Below are positions 1-11,321 of a stretch of 64,000 bases of DNA, one piece after another. Position numbers and translations under genes: made by a program. The stretch comes from Erigeron canadensis (lineage: Eukaryota > Streptophyta > Magnoliopsida > Asterales > Asteraceae). The stretch spans positions 5,257,513 to 5,321,512 of the forward strand of contig NC_057762.1 of NCBI RefSeq assembly GCF_010389155.1. The letters are read 5' to 3'. Positions within the stretch are counted from its first letter, which is position 1. The number at the start of each line of letters is the position of its first letter. Below the pieces are notes generated by a model. The model was given only the letters and a program-made list of their open reading frames with translations. It ran no database searches and had not been told where the DNA came from.

Positions 1-807
1 GAGAAGTCTTGGGATGCTTTTCTCTTTTCTGACTGCTCCTTGAACAATAACTGTCAAAAACCTTATGAAAGATATATACTTCTTGGGAGCGGATACCTTA
101 CCATTGACAACTATTATAAGCTGGTCCCATAGAAGTTGAGCAACATCGTAATGTCGATCAAAGACGACTCCATAGAAAATGTACAACATGTGTTGAGTCA
201 AGTCGTCCATCCCTCGGTTGTATGGTGTAAAACAATTGCTTAGGATGGAGTAAACATAATACCAAATCTTGGGTAGATTCTTCAATTGGAAGTCTTTGGT
301 CTTGGTAAGAGGACCTTCATACCCAAGTGATATCAAAGCAGCGAACATGATATCATTTGACTCAAACTCATCAAAGTTATTATGACCATTAGAATCAGCT
401 TCTGGAAATCTCAGACGACTTCTGAAATCATCTAGGTTGAACTCAAATTCATATACTCTATCTCCAGAAGTAAGTTCATACTGAAAGAAACCTTGTCGGC
501 GAAGTTCAGGAGATTTATGCTTTGGCTTTGTTCTCGAACTTGAAGGATCTTGTGGTTGAACAAATCTGATGGTTCTCCACATTTGAAACAAATATGTTTT
601 AGCTAACTTTCTTTCAACACTAAGAGCATAAGATAGAGGATGGTTGTGAAGAATTCGTGGGACAATGGGAAATCCTGGAGCATTGAATGGATCTGAGAGA
701 GCTCTGTTGTTTCTCATATTAGATGAGTTGCCGACAACAAGGGTTTCTTCAATTGTTTCATTTAGAGCAATCTCTTCATCTTGATGGATTTCTTCTTGGT
801 GATCCAT
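1..807 (-). CDS. Extra ORF of a copia-like element, open at the window edge
   Basis: Reading from an ATG at 807 down to base 1 gives 269 codons with no stop, so the C-terminus lies outside the window. The protein starts MDHQEEIHQDEEIALNET and contains a block reading DDFRSRLRFPEADSNG followed by a FDEF-type motif. I recall a similar uncharacterised protein being common in Asteraceae copia-type polyproteins. No catalytic motif of protease, integrase, RT or RNase H is visible. It is in the same orientation as the gag-like ORF and the LTR at 6719-7244, so it is probably an additional ORF of that element. An intron acceptor-like CAG lies about 20 bases before the ATG. The open frame is certain; the function is unknown. 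Confidence 0.7.
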   Translation of the reverse strand, partial: MDHQEEIHQDEEIALNETIEETLVVGNSSNMRNNRALSDPFNAPGFPIVPRILHNHPLSYALSVERKLAKTYLFQMWRTIRFVQPQDPSSSRTKPKHKSPELRRQGFFQYELTSGDRVYEFEFNLDDFRSRLRFPEADSNGHNNFDEFESNDIMFAALISLGYEGPLTKTKDFQLKNLPKIWYYVYSILSNCFTPYNRGMDDLTQHMLYIFYGVVFDRHYDVAQLLWDQLIIVVNGKVSAPKKYISFIRFLTVIVQGAVRKEKSIPRLL

Positions 808-907
808 TTATATTTTTGATTTTCTGATTTATGACATAAAATGTTAACACACACAGAAATCAATGTTTGAAAAGCAAATAACAAGATTCATACAAATTAT
901 TTATATA

Positions 908-1163
908 AAATTCAAAGAGGTTCACAAAGGCGATCAACTCAGTGTGCTTTATACAAATAATTTGATATGAAAAAATAAACATAGAATAGTCAGATATATA
1001 TTTTCATAGATAATCATAGTAAGGAAGTACACAAAGGCGTTCAATTCCTTATACTTTCAAATATGGAAATATAGATATAACTTTGAAAATAAGATATAAT
1101 CATATAAGTACAATTTATAAGAAAATAGCAAGGAAGTACACAAAGGCGTTCAATTCCTCATAT
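908..1163. repeat. Three spaced copies of a ~28-bp motif
   Basis: A motif containing TACACAAAGGCGTTCAATTCC occurs near 1026 and 1134, with a diverged copy (TTCACAAAGGCGATCAACTC) near 919. The copies are about 110 bp apart and sit between the extra ORF and the palindrome block. The surrounding bases are partly repeated too (AT-rich ATATAA stretches), so this looks like a degenerate ~110-bp tandem repeat with a conserved core. Confidence 0.6.
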
Positions 1164-1434
1164 TTCACATATTTTGCAATTATATGACTATACAAAACAC
1201 TTTGTCATACCACACAAGACAAATTAGGGTGTAGAAAAAAAAATAGGGTTTTTGAAAAAAAATTAGGGTTTCAAGGAAAAAATGATTAAAAACTTGAAAA
1301 TTTTTCTAAGTATGGAAAATGTGAAATAGGTACGAGATCATCCTGAGATTTGACTCAGATTTGATAACCAAATGGTTTTGAACAGATCATCTGACTCTTT
1401 TGCAGAAATGATTAAGTAGTACACAGACAGATGG

Positions 1435-2284
1435 GACGATCTTGAATGAGATCGTCTTAACAATTTGAAGAGAATGTTAAGAATGGAAAGATCAGTGGGA
1501 CGATCTAGTTAAGATCGTCTCAAGGTTTATGAGGTGAAAAAGATTTAAGTCTTGAAAGAAGAGATGAGACGATCTTGAGGAGATCGTCTCATTTTTATGC
1601 TTTGGAAAATGGTTAAGTATGGAAAAAGGAAAAATGGGACGATCTTAATGAGATCGTCTTGGAAACCTTTATTGAAAATCCCTTTTTGAAGTGAAGGAAG
1701 ATAAGACGATCTTGTTGAGATCGTTTTTGGAAAACAAGTGTCAAAAAGAAACACTTCACTTCATTTTGGAAAATTTCTAACACTTAGAAATATAAGTTGA
1801 AATTATGTCAATTTCTGGGAAAAATTGAGCATAGTTTCCCCTTATATTTGAAAGAATTAGTTTTGAGCAAAACCGATTTCACAAGAAATCTGTTACCCAT
1901 TCATTTGATTTTCAACCAAATCAACAACCACACAGCGTATCAGACCCTAAGACGATCCTGACAAGATCGTCTTGGTCTTGGTCTCAGGGGTTTAACAAGT
2001 AAAACATGTAAGAGGAAGTAAGACGGTCTTGACAAGATCGTCTCATTTCCAAGTCGTTTTGGAACCAAGACGATCTTATCGAGATCAAGATCGTCTTAGA
2101 ACCAACCCTTACTCAAAATAGGAGGATTTTGCCTAGATCGTTTTAATTCCAAGCAGTTCAAACACATACACAAATACCACAAAATGATTTTTATTAACAG
2201 CAAATATACTACAAAAACATTTCACCACCACAAAACACAAAAAATTAACAAAAACAACCTAGAACGAATTAAGATCGTTCTAGG
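1435..2284. repeat. Palindrome array, block 1 (GACGATCT-n5-AGATCGTC)
   Basis: At least eight short inverted repeats share one core, with arms GACGATCT and AGATCGTC around a loop of about 5 bases. Positions are 1435-1456, 1499-1519, 1568-1588, 1638-1658, 1705-1725, 1951-1971, 2022-2042 and 2069-2095. A related perfect 10-bp-arm palindrome (CCTAGAACGA/TCGTTCTAGG) is at 2258-2284. Arms are conserved while spacers differ, and copies are 60-110 bp apart except for a gap of about 225 bp between 1725 and 1951. The block lies upstream, in minus-strand sense, of the extra ORF. Each copy could form a hairpin in RNA or bind a dimeric protein. Confidence 0.85.
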
Positions 2285-3164
2285 TCATCTTCAACAATGG
2301 AACAGGGAGGGTTATTTTTGAATTTTCAAAAACACAATTTCAAGCATTTTAATATGTAAAAATCATATACATATAGCCTAATCATGCTTCTAAATCATAT
2401 TATATTCACAGAAACATCACCAGTTGCAAGAATTTCGAGCAAATTGAATAAATAAGATCTACTAAAAAGGTTCGAAATCTTACTTGAAGATGAAACTTTC
2501 AGACGATGATTCTATTGAATGAAATGATCTAGTTGAAAAATGGTACACAACCCTGGTTTTGATCTTATTATTACTTCGAAATGGTTTTGAATGATTTGTG
2601 AGTGAGAGAGAGTAATCGAGTGGAAGTTTTACGGGAAAAAGGAAAATGGAGGATAAAAGAAAATCATTAGATTCTCCCTCCAACTTGTATAGGAAATGGA
2701 TCGGGTGTAGTTTGACTGGGTTTGACCCGGTTTGAAAAGTTATTGGGCTTGGTTTTGGTATTAAACCGGGCTCTTTTGATTTTTCTGAAAATTTTGGGCT
2801 AAAAGACTTAAACACAATACCACAAATAACATAACAAATACACAAACAGTTAACCAAACTAACTCTAACTAATTTTTATGGATTTTGCATTTTTCAATTT
2901 TTAAATGTTTTTCTAATTAATAATGAGTTTCTTATCAAATAGTGCAAATACACAAACTTACCCTAGATTCATGAATTATCTTTTTTCTCTCCCTCAAACA
3001 TTGCATGGTATTTAAGCACATTGCACATAAACATATCATGAATGTTTGACAGATAATGAATGAAGAGGAAAGAGATGAAGGATTTGTACAGAACATTCAG
3101 AGGCAAGAAAGTGCATTGGTAATGAGCACTTATTCGATATTGTTTCTTTGAAAAGAAACTCATT
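2285..3164. other. Spacer of the copia-like element, no supported gene
   Basis: No convincing protein is visible. In minus-strand sense, about 2640-2468 reads like an untranslated leader ending in CAA|GTAAGA, a possible intron donor. A CAG acceptor-like site lies near 830, just before the extra ORF, so palindrome block 1 could sit in an intron of that ORF's transcript. A 125-codon open frame at 2480-2857 (minus) has leader-like composition and no recognised domain. Confidence 0.35.
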
Positions 3165-3237
3165 CCAGGATCATGTGTTGAGAAGCATCCATGATTAGAA
3201 TGCTAACCACAGACCTTTATTACCTACAAATTAGAAA
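3165..3237 (-). pseudogene. Relic of retroviral-type protease active site
   Basis: Just downstream of the gag-like ORF (minus sense), 3209-3168 translates in one frame as HSNHGCFSTHDPG. This resembles the copia protease region HSDSGCSTHMTG with the catalytic Asp-Ser-Gly damaged. No integrase, RT or RNase H motifs follow in the next 2.3 kb, so pol seems to be deleted and the element non-autonomous. The match is short and could be coincidental. Confidence 0.35.
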
Positions 3238-5808
3238 TTAAGTCTTTTTAGGTACCCACTTTTGAATGGGTCCTTTTGGGTTAGAGGAAACATTCAAGGT
3301 ATACAAATGGGGTTTTTGAACAAGCTGTTTATTCTTAAAATTCATCACAATCCCCTTAAAATCAACAATCAATGGTTTGGAAATCACAGCAGAAGATTTA
3401 GAATTTATTACAGACCATGGGTTAGCTGTCCAACTTCTCCTAACTGGTGATTTAGCAGACACTTGTGTTTTAGCATTTTGATTGTTGGTTTTCTCGGAAG
3501 ATTTGATGTTCTGTTTCTTTGGGTTTCCAACAGTGAACCAACCATACTGATCTCTATATCTGGTTTTACCATTAGATGTATCTGTGATTAGAAAATCTTT
3601 GCTAGACTTTGACATCTTAGGTAAAGAACTAGATTGTGATTCAGCTTTAGGATCAATGGTTCTAGATATAGATGAAGAATTAACCTTGTTCTTTGAGGTA
3701 TTTGAAATGGGCTTCTTACTTTTGACAGCTGGTGCATGCTGACCTTTGGGTGAATAAAATGAAGTTGGAGCAATCTTAGACTTAGATTCCTTCTTTGTTT
3801 CAATTTTAGGCCTTTTTGGTGAAAGTTTTGCAAGTTCTTTCTCTACTTCAGGTGCAAAAACATGTTCAGTTTCCAAAAACTTATCAAGTTCTTTAACAAA
3901 AAAATCTGGAAAAGAAAATGGTGAAACTTTTTGTTGAACTTTGGGTTTGGAAACAGTTTTGTTTGTTATCTTTTCAATCAATACTTTTGCTTTAGCCATA
4001 AGATCTCTAGGAATCTCAACCTTGTGCTCTAGATTCACTTTATTTTGGTCAGTTGGGGTGATCACAGGAGAATCAAAAGAAAGTATCTTTTTCACAGATG
4101 AATTATTCTTGGCTTTCAAAGCTTGAATTCTTTCTTCAATTTGGAGAAATGATGAGAACATTGAAGAAGACATATCTTGAATCTTTTAAGAAGAGATTCT
4201 TTCACCCTGCACAGCTTTGTTAGAAATCTCACACTCTTTGGACTGAGTGGAGCAATCAGGAGAATTAAAAACATGCAGCATTTGAACAGGGGTGGTCTCA
4301 CTTACCTTTGGAGTATGATCTTGAGTTTTCAAATGTTCAATGACCTTTTGTTGAGACTCAATTTTTTGTTTTAAACCTTCAATTTCTTTTTCCAATATGG
4401 TAGTTGGAATATAAGTCCTTGTTGAAACTGGTTTTAGACAATCTTTTTGAGAATCATTTTCAGGAATTGAAATGTTGTCTATTTCTTCTAACTCATAGAT
4501 GGTTCTTTTATGAGTTTTCTTATATGTATCATTTAGAGCAACATAATCAATACTAATTTGATTTGTTTGTGGTCTTTCAACATCATCTGACTCAAAATCA
4601 TTCTCAGATGGTCTAACAAAAGTTTGAATCATGCCAAGTCTCAGAAGGTTTTCATCATACAAAGGACCAAGGTCTTCTGTTTGAGCTTTTGCCAAGTGTG
4701 CTGGATTCTCATATCCCAACCCAAGCAGAAGTTCTGATCTATCTATCTTTGACTTGTTGTAAAAAGCAGTGAAATCTAGAAGAGGATTCCGTTCAATTTT
4801 ATAGATTTTCTCTTGGTAAAACAAGATATTTGCTTTCAAATCCTCAATTTGCTTTTTAAGAGTTTCAATTTCAACTCCTTTGAGAAAACAAGTACTGTTT
4901 AGATCAGAAATTTGTCGTTCATGTTTTTCACAGTTGGGTTTAAAATCTTTCATTTTATTTGTGAGAAACTCAACATCAGCTTGTCTTGCATTTGCTCTTA
5001 TCCACTCATTGGTTTTCTCAAGCTTTAAAGTCTCAATGGTTTGCTTGAGTGAATGGACTGTCTCTTCAAGGTCTTGACATTTATTAGTTAAGTGAGCATT
5101 GGGGGAAACAACTTGAGAACTGGTACTTGACAAATGCATTTCTTTCAGAGAATCATAATTCACTTTGAGAGCTTCATGAGCTATTGAGAGTTCAGAAAAA
5201 TTTTCATTCATTTTATCAAACTCTTGTTTAGCCAATTTCAAATTATTTTTCAAAGTAAGGTTTTGCTTTGTCAAAGTATCAGCAGTTGTTTGGACAGACA
5301 AGAAATCATCTTTAGAAATGAAATCTACCACACTTGGTTTTGCTTGTGAGGTAGTTTGTGAAGAACTGGATGTTGAAGTCATCAAGCAGTTGACATCTTC
5401 AGAAGCAACAAACTTTGGTAATTCATCCCATATCTCTTTGGCATTATGATCATGATTGATAAAAGAAAAAATTTCATCAGAAAGAGATTGATAGAGATAG
5501 GATTTGGCTTGCTTGTCAGCTTGACTTCTTGCTTTTTGAGCATCAGTGAGTTGGTCATTGGTAAGGAGAATTCCAAGGGGATGTTTGAACTGAACTGGAC
5601 CATCAAGAATTGATTGTTTAATAAAGACACCATTTGATTTTGTGTCTAGAAAATCCATGAATTCATTTTGCCATTGAACAAATGAAGTTTTGTGAAGAAT
5701 TGGAGGTCTGATTGTTGACATTAATGGATCAATGTTGGTTGTTGTCATTGAAATGAATGAACAATGAATTGGAGTTAGAATTTGTTGGTTTTGGATTTTG
5801 GAAGACAA
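3238..5808 (-). pseudogene. Copia-type gag-like ORF split by one in-frame stop
   Basis: A 540-codon frame (5808-4186) and a 311-codon frame (4173-3238) are in the same phase and separated only by a TAA at 4188-4186 plus four sense codons, so this is one ORF of about 856 codons with a single stop. Residues about 35-135 resemble the gag/UBN2 region of plant copia elements (FVQWQNEFMDFLD, YLYQSLSDEIF, KEIWDELPKF). Residues about 165-340 look like a long coiled coil. The second half is Ser/Lys-rich and ends GPIQKWVPKKT. No CCHC zinc knuckle is seen between KEIWDELPKF and the coiled coil, which suggests an internal deletion. An LTR, PBS and palindromic leader lie upstream. The stop is probably a decay mutation; readthrough cannot be excluded. 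Confidence 0.8.
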
Positions 5809-6265
5809 AACGATCTAAAAGAGATCGTCTTGATGAAAGGAAGCTAGGAGGATCTTGAAAGAGATCGTCCTAGAAAAAGACTTGAAAAAAAATTCTAAGT
5901 ATGGAAGGCAGGAACGTAAGATGGTCTTGAAAGAGATCGTCTTAGACAAGAAAATAAGACGGTCTTAAAGAGATCATCTTAGAACACTTTGAGTAAAAAT
6001 ATTCTAAGTATCAAAAATTTTGGAATTTTGGACAGAATTTGGTTAGGATTCAGGAAAGTTGAGCAAAACCAATCTCAAAGAGATCAGTTACCCAGGAAGT
6101 GTGTGATTCCCAATCACAACAACTTCGAAACAACAAATCACAACACACAGTTCACACAGAACCAACAGATGCTAGGACGATCTTGATGAGATCGTCTTAA
6201 CACCTCAAGCCAAAGAAGATCGTCTTAGACACAATGAATCAAAACGATCTAAATTAAGATCGTTT
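5809..6265. repeat. Palindrome array, block 2, in the element leader
   Basis: More copies of the GACGATCT/AGATCGTC inverted repeat lie between the PBS and the gag-like start: 5809-5829, 5846-5871, 5917-5944, 5955-5981, 6174-6197 and 6241-6265, with a half-copy near 6215. Some arms are extended or changed in parallel, such as TAGGAGGATCT with AGATCGTCCTA at 5846-5871. Compensating arm changes of this kind are expected if pairing is selected, but also if copies arise by inverted duplication. Confidence 0.85.
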
Positions 6266-6697
6266 CAAGGTATTTTTCTCAGGAACACAGAAAACGACAA
6301 AATAGTCGTGCAGAATCACTAAAATTCCAATTTCACTCTTGTTTGTGAGAGTTAGAACTTGATTCAAAAGCGAAAATGCTCATAATCTAATCGCGCACAA
6401 CCCTAGAAACAAATTTATAGCTCAAATCAACTCAAATTCAAACCCAAACTTTTGACGGTTTTTCCACAATTTCGGAATTTGATGAATATGTTGAATTAGA
6501 TTATGAAATTTAACAGGATGTTTTCTGAGGTGATTTAGAATGGAATTGTAAACAAAAACAGAAGAATTGAGTGGAAATTGGTGTAGAATTGATGAAACAC
6601 AGAGATGAAAGTTTTGAACACGAAATTTGAATAATTGAACAAAATCAACACGATTCTGTGTAGTATTTGATCTGGATCTTCAACAGATTGTTGTTTT

Positions 6698-6709
6698 GCT
6701 CTGATACCA
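6698..6709 (-). promoter_or_regulatory. Primer-binding site, initiator Met tRNA type
   Basis: The minus strand reads TGGTATCAGAGC, the classic plant copia primer-binding site complementary to the 3' end of initiator tRNA-Met. It lies 9 bases from the LTR end at 6719 and fixes the element as minus-strand with its 5' LTR on the right. Confidence 0.9.
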
Positions 6710-6718
6710 AATGATAAA

Positions 6719-7244
6719 TGTAGAAAAGTTTGTGTTACGGTGCGGAAGTTAGGTGTTCATCAATGGAGGTTAGTGTGTGTTTGTGTGTGTTCTTGAAAGA
6801 GAAGGATGTGTGTGTGTTTTGATTCAATCCTTGAAATGTTAATCTGTTACTGAAAAGTTATTAAAGGTATTCAAAGATTACAAGTAATAAAGGATTGAGG
6901 GGTATTTATACCACATGGAAAACTTACAAAAGCTCCCCCTCAACCTTATAATTGTTACACAAATGTTCATAAACTAAATTACAACTAAGCACTATTTTGA
7001 ATCTCTAACAATTTTCTTCCTAATTCTTCAAAAATCAAAGCTTAATTCCTTCAAATTAAAGAATAGAAATCACAATAATCATCACCATCAAATAATCTTC
7101 ATTCAAGAATTGAAAAGTTAGGGTTGGTGGGTTTGGTGTGGTGGCCGAAATTCTAGAGGAAGAAAGGAAGAATATAAGTGTGATTATGATTGTTTTCAAG
7201 TGTGTTTATCCTAATTAATCAAATCCTTCAACAATAGTCCCACA
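6719..7244 (-). mobile_element. 5' LTR of the copia-like element
   Basis: The minus-strand 3' end is CTTTTCTACA at 6719, next to the PBS. The outer end is most likely TGTGGGAC at 7244; a TGTTG at 7233 is an alternative. Length is about 526 bp. A TATA box (TATAAATA on the minus strand, 6903-6910) gives a promoter for leftward transcription. A CA-rich run (TG-rich on plus) occupies 6770-6830. The partner LTR and target duplication are not in the window. Confidence 0.7.
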
Positions 7245-7264
7245 TTGAAAAAGAATAAACTCTA

Positions 7265-7470
7265 AGTATACCGGAACCGGTTCCACAACCGCAACCGGTT
7301 CCGGTTCCTCAAGAACCGCCGGTTCGGGACCGGTTCCACTTTTGGATCCAAAAATCGGTTCCTTACCGGTTCCAATCGGTTCCCAACTGAAAAAAAACGG
7401 GAAAAACCAAAAAAACATGGTCGAACGCTGACTGGAACCGGTTCCGGTTCCGATCTAATGCCCACCTCTA
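7265..7470 (-). mobile_element. hAT-like element end with GGAACCGG repeats
   Basis: On the minus strand the segment begins TAGAGGTGGGCAT and is followed by many GGAACCGG/GGTTCC units. Plant hAT elements often have a terminus of the GAGGTGGGCA type followed by short degenerate subterminal repeats. The two open frames here, rich in Glu-Pro-Val or Arg-Asn, are by-products of the repeats. Only one terminus is recognised. Confidence 0.5.
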
Positions 7471-7601
7471 CATGTATATAAGGTTGTGGGCTACTCCCTC
7501 TATCACCATATGGTTTTAGAGTGGAACCCCATTGGGCTTATATTGGACTTGATGAGTTGGGAATTTAATTCCTACAAAGCTCATGGCTTCAATTTCTTCT
7601 T

Positions 7602-8595
7602 TTATCTAAGTCCCTGTAATGTATTACAGATATGAGTTTCACAGTTAGTGTCATAAACCCATGAATTATGCTTAGAAAATGAATATAATTCAATTGTGAA
7701 GATGCCTGAAGATTTGGCTAAACCAGCTTGCTTCTTCTTCTCGTTCAACTCAGCTAGATGCTTAGGACAATTCTTCTTCCAGTGTCCCACTTTAGCACAG
7801 TGATGACAAGTCTGGTCCTTGGTCGGATGCTTCTTTTTCGCCGGAGTGGTCTTTTTAGGTTTGGGAACATAAGCAATTTGCTTACCCTTACCAACATTTT
7901 TGTCTTTAGCTTTCGGTTGTTTTTTTACTGAACCTTTCCCCCTTTGATCATAAGAACTTGGGGTGTCACAGATTTCTTGGTAAGGCTTTTCTCATACTCA
8001 ACTAACATGGCATGAAGTTTAGCTATCGTTTTGCTCAGGCTGTGCATATTGTAGTTGCGCACAAAACCCTCAAAGTCCTTTGCAAGGGACTTAAGGATCA
8101 TGCCTACAGCAATAGGTATAGGATACGAATAGTTTAACCTTTCTAAGTGCTCAAAGTAACTCTTCATTTTGAGTACATGAGCGCTAGCGATTTCTCATAC
8201 TCATGCTTGCAATCATGGAGTGACTCAATTAGCTCAAATAATTCAATTCCAACTTGTTTTTCATACATAGACTTGAGTTCTCTGATCATATCATACGTAT
8301 TGTACAATTCAAATTGCTTTTGAAGCTCGAGAGTCATGCTACCTAGCATCAAACAAGCAACCTCATTATGTCTATCGTACTGAGCATTGTATGCTTCCAA
8401 TTGTGCTACAGTGGCAGTAGCAGCATCTGGAAGAGCGACCATCTGATTTTCTAGAACAACGGTTTTCTTCTCAACTCTTAGGACGATCCTCAGCTGACGA
8501 TACCATTAATTGAAGTTAGTTCCAGAAAGCTTTTCTCTTTCTAGCATCGACCTGAAAGTTGATTGGTGTATGTTTTGTGAAGGATTTGTTGCCAT
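7602..8595 (-). pseudogene. Broken Ty1/copia gag with zinc knuckle
   Basis: Reading leftward from ATG at 8595, the product starts MATNPSQNIHQSTFRSMLE, typical of plant copia gag. It meets an in-frame TAA at 8508-8506 and continues as WYRQLRIVLRVEKK. It shifts frame near 8165-8190 (into MKSYFEHLERLNYSYP) and again near 7925. A CCHC knuckle (CHHCAKVGHWKKNC) is readable at about 7822-7781. A protease-like stretch (WVYDTNCETHICNT) with the active-site Gly lost follows before a stop at 7602. This is a different family from the element at 1-7244. No LTR or PBS is recognised beside it. Confidence 0.85.
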
Positions 8596-10805
8596 CTACA
8601 AAACAAATTTAAGTTCAAAAATCAGTACTTTCGTTGGTAAATCCTTTAAGAAATATAATTACCCAATGTTAAATCATTTAACATTTACTTTCATTAAGCC
8701 TAGGATCCAATTGGCATACCATCATTTCATTAAGTTGATCTGCTAGAAATGATGTACTCAAAAGGTAAGTGACCATCAGTAATTACATTACAAGTAGTAC
8801 AATTCGTAGATTTTATGGGACTTACAAAAGACACTTGAATAGGGGCATCAAGTGATTTGTAATCATGTCTTGTCCCATCTTATGCCACGGGTCAAGGTCT
8901 TACCACTTAACTCGTTTTAAGTCGCCCAATTAAGAACTATAAATAGTCTACCATACTTTTTGCAAAAAAATTACCTAAGATAATTTTGTAAAAAGATTCA
9001 AGATAATTTTTTGACCAAAGATTTGTAAGTGAAGTCAGGTGTTTAGGATCTTAAAATAAAAAAAGGTTTTTACTAATGAAAATAGTATGAAAAAAGAGTT
9101 TTGATGAGGAAACCTTTAACAAAGACCTTAAAAAGACGTTTTAAAGAAGATATGACAAAAGCAACGAAGATTAAAGCAAAAAAGACTAAAGATCTAGACT
9201 ATGATCCCTAAATAAACGATTTTATAGCAATAACACTTGTGAAAATGATTTTAATGCATAAAGTGGAAATAAAAAAAGTGTTTTATTGTCAACAAATCAG
9301 TAAGTTTAAGATAAACTTTTCACAAACAATTGAATACATGCACAAGTTAAAAAATTTGCAAAAAACGTTAATTAACTACTAAAAACGTTTTATAAATGCA
9401 AAATAAGGCAAATAAAAGATGAAGACAATGAACACAGAGCATTTTTATGAGGAAAAACCATTAATCCATTTGGATTGCCGGTATAAAAATCTCGGGATGA
9501 AGCAATTGCTCATGCCTTTGTTGCCGGCACAAGTGATCGTTCTAAGTGATAAATTTGGGGTTGAATGTTGGTGTGAACGAATTATGAGTTTAAACTTGAG
9601 TTTAAACTATACTTTAATTTTTGTAACATATCAAATTATTATCAAAGATTTTATTTTTAAAATATACAACTTTTAGATGCATAGACATCAAGTTTTAAAC
9701 TTGAGTTTAAACCATACTAATAAACTTTTAGATTTATAGATATATATATCAAAAATTAAACCTTATTTTTTTTATCTGATTATTTAATTTTAATATCCAT
9801 GAAGATAATATCTAATAATATTGTTATAAAAGTTATATTAAGTAAACCAAAAAAGGTTTTTAGAATTGTATCTTAAAAAGATTATTTGGTTATAGTGTTT
9901 GCATAACACTTCTAAAAAAGTATTTAGTAAAAAAATTATTATCTGATCTTTAAACAAAATGCAATTAATAATATTATTATAAAAGTTTCATTTGGGTAAA
10001 TTAAACAGGTATTTGGGATTTCATCTTAAAAATAATGATTATTGTGTTTGTATAATGCAAATAATGAAAAAATTTGTGTGGGAAAAAAATTTGATATGTT
10101 ACAAAAATTATATAAAACATTATTTTTATTTATATTTATTAAGATGATCCTATAAAATAGAATAGAAGATTGTTATGAAATTGCAATGTATTCAAATGAT
10201 ATAAGACAATTGTGTATAATTTAAATAAATAAAGTTATATTATATTAAGTAAAAGAACTGATGTTGTGTTTACATAACAAACTTAATAAATTAAAATTTA
10301 GATAATATAAATGGTAAAACTAAATGACAAATATATATAATTCACGTAGGAAGTAAGTTTATAATTAAGTAGTTACTTATTATTATTCTTTTTCAAGGTA
10401 CACGTATTATTAACAAAGCTTCTATATTTAAACTTATAATTATTAAATAAATGTTAAATGTATAAAGTAAAAGGACTAATCTTGTTATTTTTTCAAAAAT
10501 AAATTTATAAATAACATCATTATTTTGATCTAAAGGTTATAATTAAAAGTTTAAACTAATCTAATGGTCCTTGTTTCTCTCTACAAGAATTTTTTTAAAT
10601 TATTTTTTGGAATGAGTTTTTCACTAAAAAAAATTAAAATATAGTTTAAAAATGAAAAATAAAGGAAATTTTTTTAATAATATTATACACACAAATTTTA
10701 TTAATGTTTAATTGATTTTCATACTTTTTTTTGTTTTGTTATAAAATTTTATATACATCATACACGGTAGATTAAATAACAACATTAAGTTATTAAATTT
10801 TTTAA
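8596..10805. other. AT-rich intergenic DNA, probably decayed repeats
   Basis: No gene is supported. The stretch just right of 8595 may be untranslated leader of the broken gag. Near 9586-9612 and 9690-9706 the motif TTTAAACTTGAGTTTAAAC recurs, a short local duplication. An open frame at 9419-9676 (plus) has no recognisable domain and poor coding character. Confidence 0.5.
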
Positions 10806-10996
10806 TGGGGTGTTTAATGTTGCGTTTACAAAACAGATTTTGCGATTTTAAAATAAATTTTGCGTTTTGAAAAAAGATGTACGTGCTTTTTCAAGACAAA
10901 TAATCACTTTTTCATCTAAATACTTTTTTAGATTATTTATATTTTGCAAACGTAATAATCAAAATAATTACTTCAAAACGTAATCCGAAACACCAT
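10806..10996. mobile_element. Candidate small MITE with GGTGTTT ends
   Basis: The left end GGGGTGTTTAATGTTGCGTTT is mirrored on the right by ...AACGTAATCCGAAACACCATC, giving imperfect terminal inverted repeats (GGTGTTT...CGTTT). The interior is AT-rich with complementary segments that could fold back. Target duplications are not clear. Confidence 0.4.
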
Positions 10997-11321
10997 CTAC
11001 TTAAGTTTAATAATACTCCCAATCTATACATCATCAAAATCTAAATTAACATATACATATTTTTATTTTTTATTTTTTAAATTTATATATATACATATGG
11101 ATTTGATTTTTTCTTTCTTTTATTTTTCTTCATCTTTGTAAATTAGAAACGCATAGTAACATTTGCCCGAGAGTACAAGTTAGAAAAACTCTTTCTAAAC
11201 TTACAAATTGAAGAAAATATAATATCTTATTAAACTTGTGTTCGTACAAAGATAAAGTCCATTGATAATAGCGTTTAGTTTCTTCATTAAAGAAATGTAA
11301 TCCAAATGAGGAAAAATTATA

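Noticed and set aside
1435..2284. Palindromes as bacterial-type operators or restriction sites
   Set aside because: The context is a plant retroelement; GATC content alone does not support that reading.
7215..7465. Two overlapping frames rich in Glu-Pro-Val or Arg-Asn
   Set aside because: They result from the GGAACCGG subterminal repeats of a hAT-like element, not from a protein gene.
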